Source: Pseudooceanicola sp. (GTDB lineage Bacteria > Pseudomonadota > Alphaproteobacteria > Rhodobacterales > Rhodobacteraceae). From it: 64,000 nt of DNA. Below the pieces are notes generated by a model. The model saw only the letters and a program-made list of their open reading frames with translations, did no database searches and had not been told where the DNA came from. The position numbers and the translations under genes are program-made. Below, in pieces: positions 63,681 through 64,000 of the stretch (position 1 is its first letter; every line of letters begins with the position of its first letter). Location: the NCBI RefSeq assembly GCF_029213205.1, contig NZ_JARGNH010000014.1, positions 18,871 through 82,870 of the forward strand, given 5' to 3'.

Positions 63681-63932
63681 CCACACCCGCCCCTCGCGCC
63701 GCACCTTCCCATTAACCCTCAACCTGTCCAGCGCCGAGTCAGTGCGTGAGTAGACCCGTTCCTGCAGCACCTTGGGCCGCTTGCCCGCTATATGTGCTAC
63801 CAACTCCCCGCGCGTCATGGGCCGCTCTGACAAGGCCGCTAGAATGAGCCTCGCCATTTCCCCCTGCCTTGCGGAGTTTACGGGCTTTGCAGGCAGCACA
63901 CGGGGCATATGGACGCCGCGCATGGCCAGCAT
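63621..63932 (-). CDS. Small winged-helix-like hypothetical protein
   Basis: This 103-residue basic protein has LILAALSERPMTRGELVAHI then a helix and RVNGKVRREGRVWSVG, an arrangement like a winged helix-turn-helix DNA-binding domain. I do not recognise a named family. It overlaps the 3' end of hicB by 60 bases on the other strand. ATGs at 63932, 63923 and 63908 are all possible starts. Its composition fits the acquired right end. Confidence 0.55.
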   Translation of the reverse strand: MLAMRGVHMPRVLPAKPVNSARQGEMARLILAALSERPMTRGELVAHIAGKRPKVLQERVYSRTDSALDRLRVNGKVRREGRVWSVGYQTLRTSKDGGARSFE

Positions 63933-64000
63933 GGCTTCAACGTGCTCTAAAGCGTCCCGCCAAAAACCTGAATCGCGGGGATTCCCACACGCATGATTTT

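Noticed and set aside
63933..64000. tRNA or attachment site at the right end
   Set aside because: No cloverleaf or CCA-type end can be drawn on either strand, and no repeat of the segment occurs at the left edge of the acquired region.

Overview
The window is a GC-rich stretch (most genes use G or C at third positions) of an alphaproteobacterial chromosome, almost certainly family Rhodobacteraceae (order Rhodobacterales). Supporting features are a split heterotetrameric sarcosine oxidase operon (soxB-soxD-soxA), ccmI-ruvX-DUF1289 coupling, mreBCD-mrdA-rodA, glnD-murJ, choXWV, and a dispersed intergenic repeat of the type common in this family. No rRNA, tRNA, CRISPR array or intact insertion sequence was seen.

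Layout. 1-3039 (minus): sarcosine oxidase beta, delta and alpha (alpha runs off the left edge), serving glycine betaine/sarcosine catabolism. 3229-5158 (plus): ccmI (cytochrome c maturation), ruvX, DUF1289. 5169-9412: an anchored acidic protein, a TauE-type exporter, a Bcr/CflA drug exporter and a sirtuin deacylase whose start is preceded by a strongly folded RNA element. 9580-16198: the rod-shape operon mreB-mreC-mreD-mrdA-rodA, followed by a glyoxylate reductase. 16199-18019: a 500-base intergenic region with hairpins, repeats and a candidate minus-strand small RNA, then rpmB and two copper-related secreted proteins. 18040-22721 (minus): a ThDP enzyme and the choline importer choXWV.

22891-36058 is the most distinctive block. 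A LysR regulator is divergent from phnW-phnA-phnY, the complete route from 2-aminoethylphosphonate to acetate and phosphate. Facing it is a minus-strand run encoding an oligopeptide-type ABC importer (binding protein, two permeases, two ATPases) that ends in a phosphonate-monoester-hydrolase-like member of the alkaline phosphatase superfamily. I infer an uptake and hydrolysis route for an esterified phosphonate that feeds PhnWAY.

36403-41951 (plus): a degenerate iron-ADH-family protein, then two acyl-CoA dehydrogenases, a MaoC hydratase and an SDR that look like a peroxisomal multifunctional enzyme 2 split into parts. A putative regulator site in front of this cluster recurs in front of the operon at 59249. 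42040-57264: mainly housekeeping genes (comM, gshB, yraN, rsmI, LpoA-like lipoprotein, glnD, murJ, trpS), plus a TauE pseudogene, a rhomboid-fold protein lacking its catalytic dyad and several enzymes. 57339-62408: cobT/cobS divergent pair, then an operon of a ThDP enzyme, an HpcH/HpaI aldolase and an enoyl-CoA hydratase.

62409-64000 is a mosaic, lower-GC end with gene fragments, a truncated IS3-type transposase, a hicAB toxin-antitoxin pair and a small winged-helix-like ORF, consistent with an acquired region continuing to the right.
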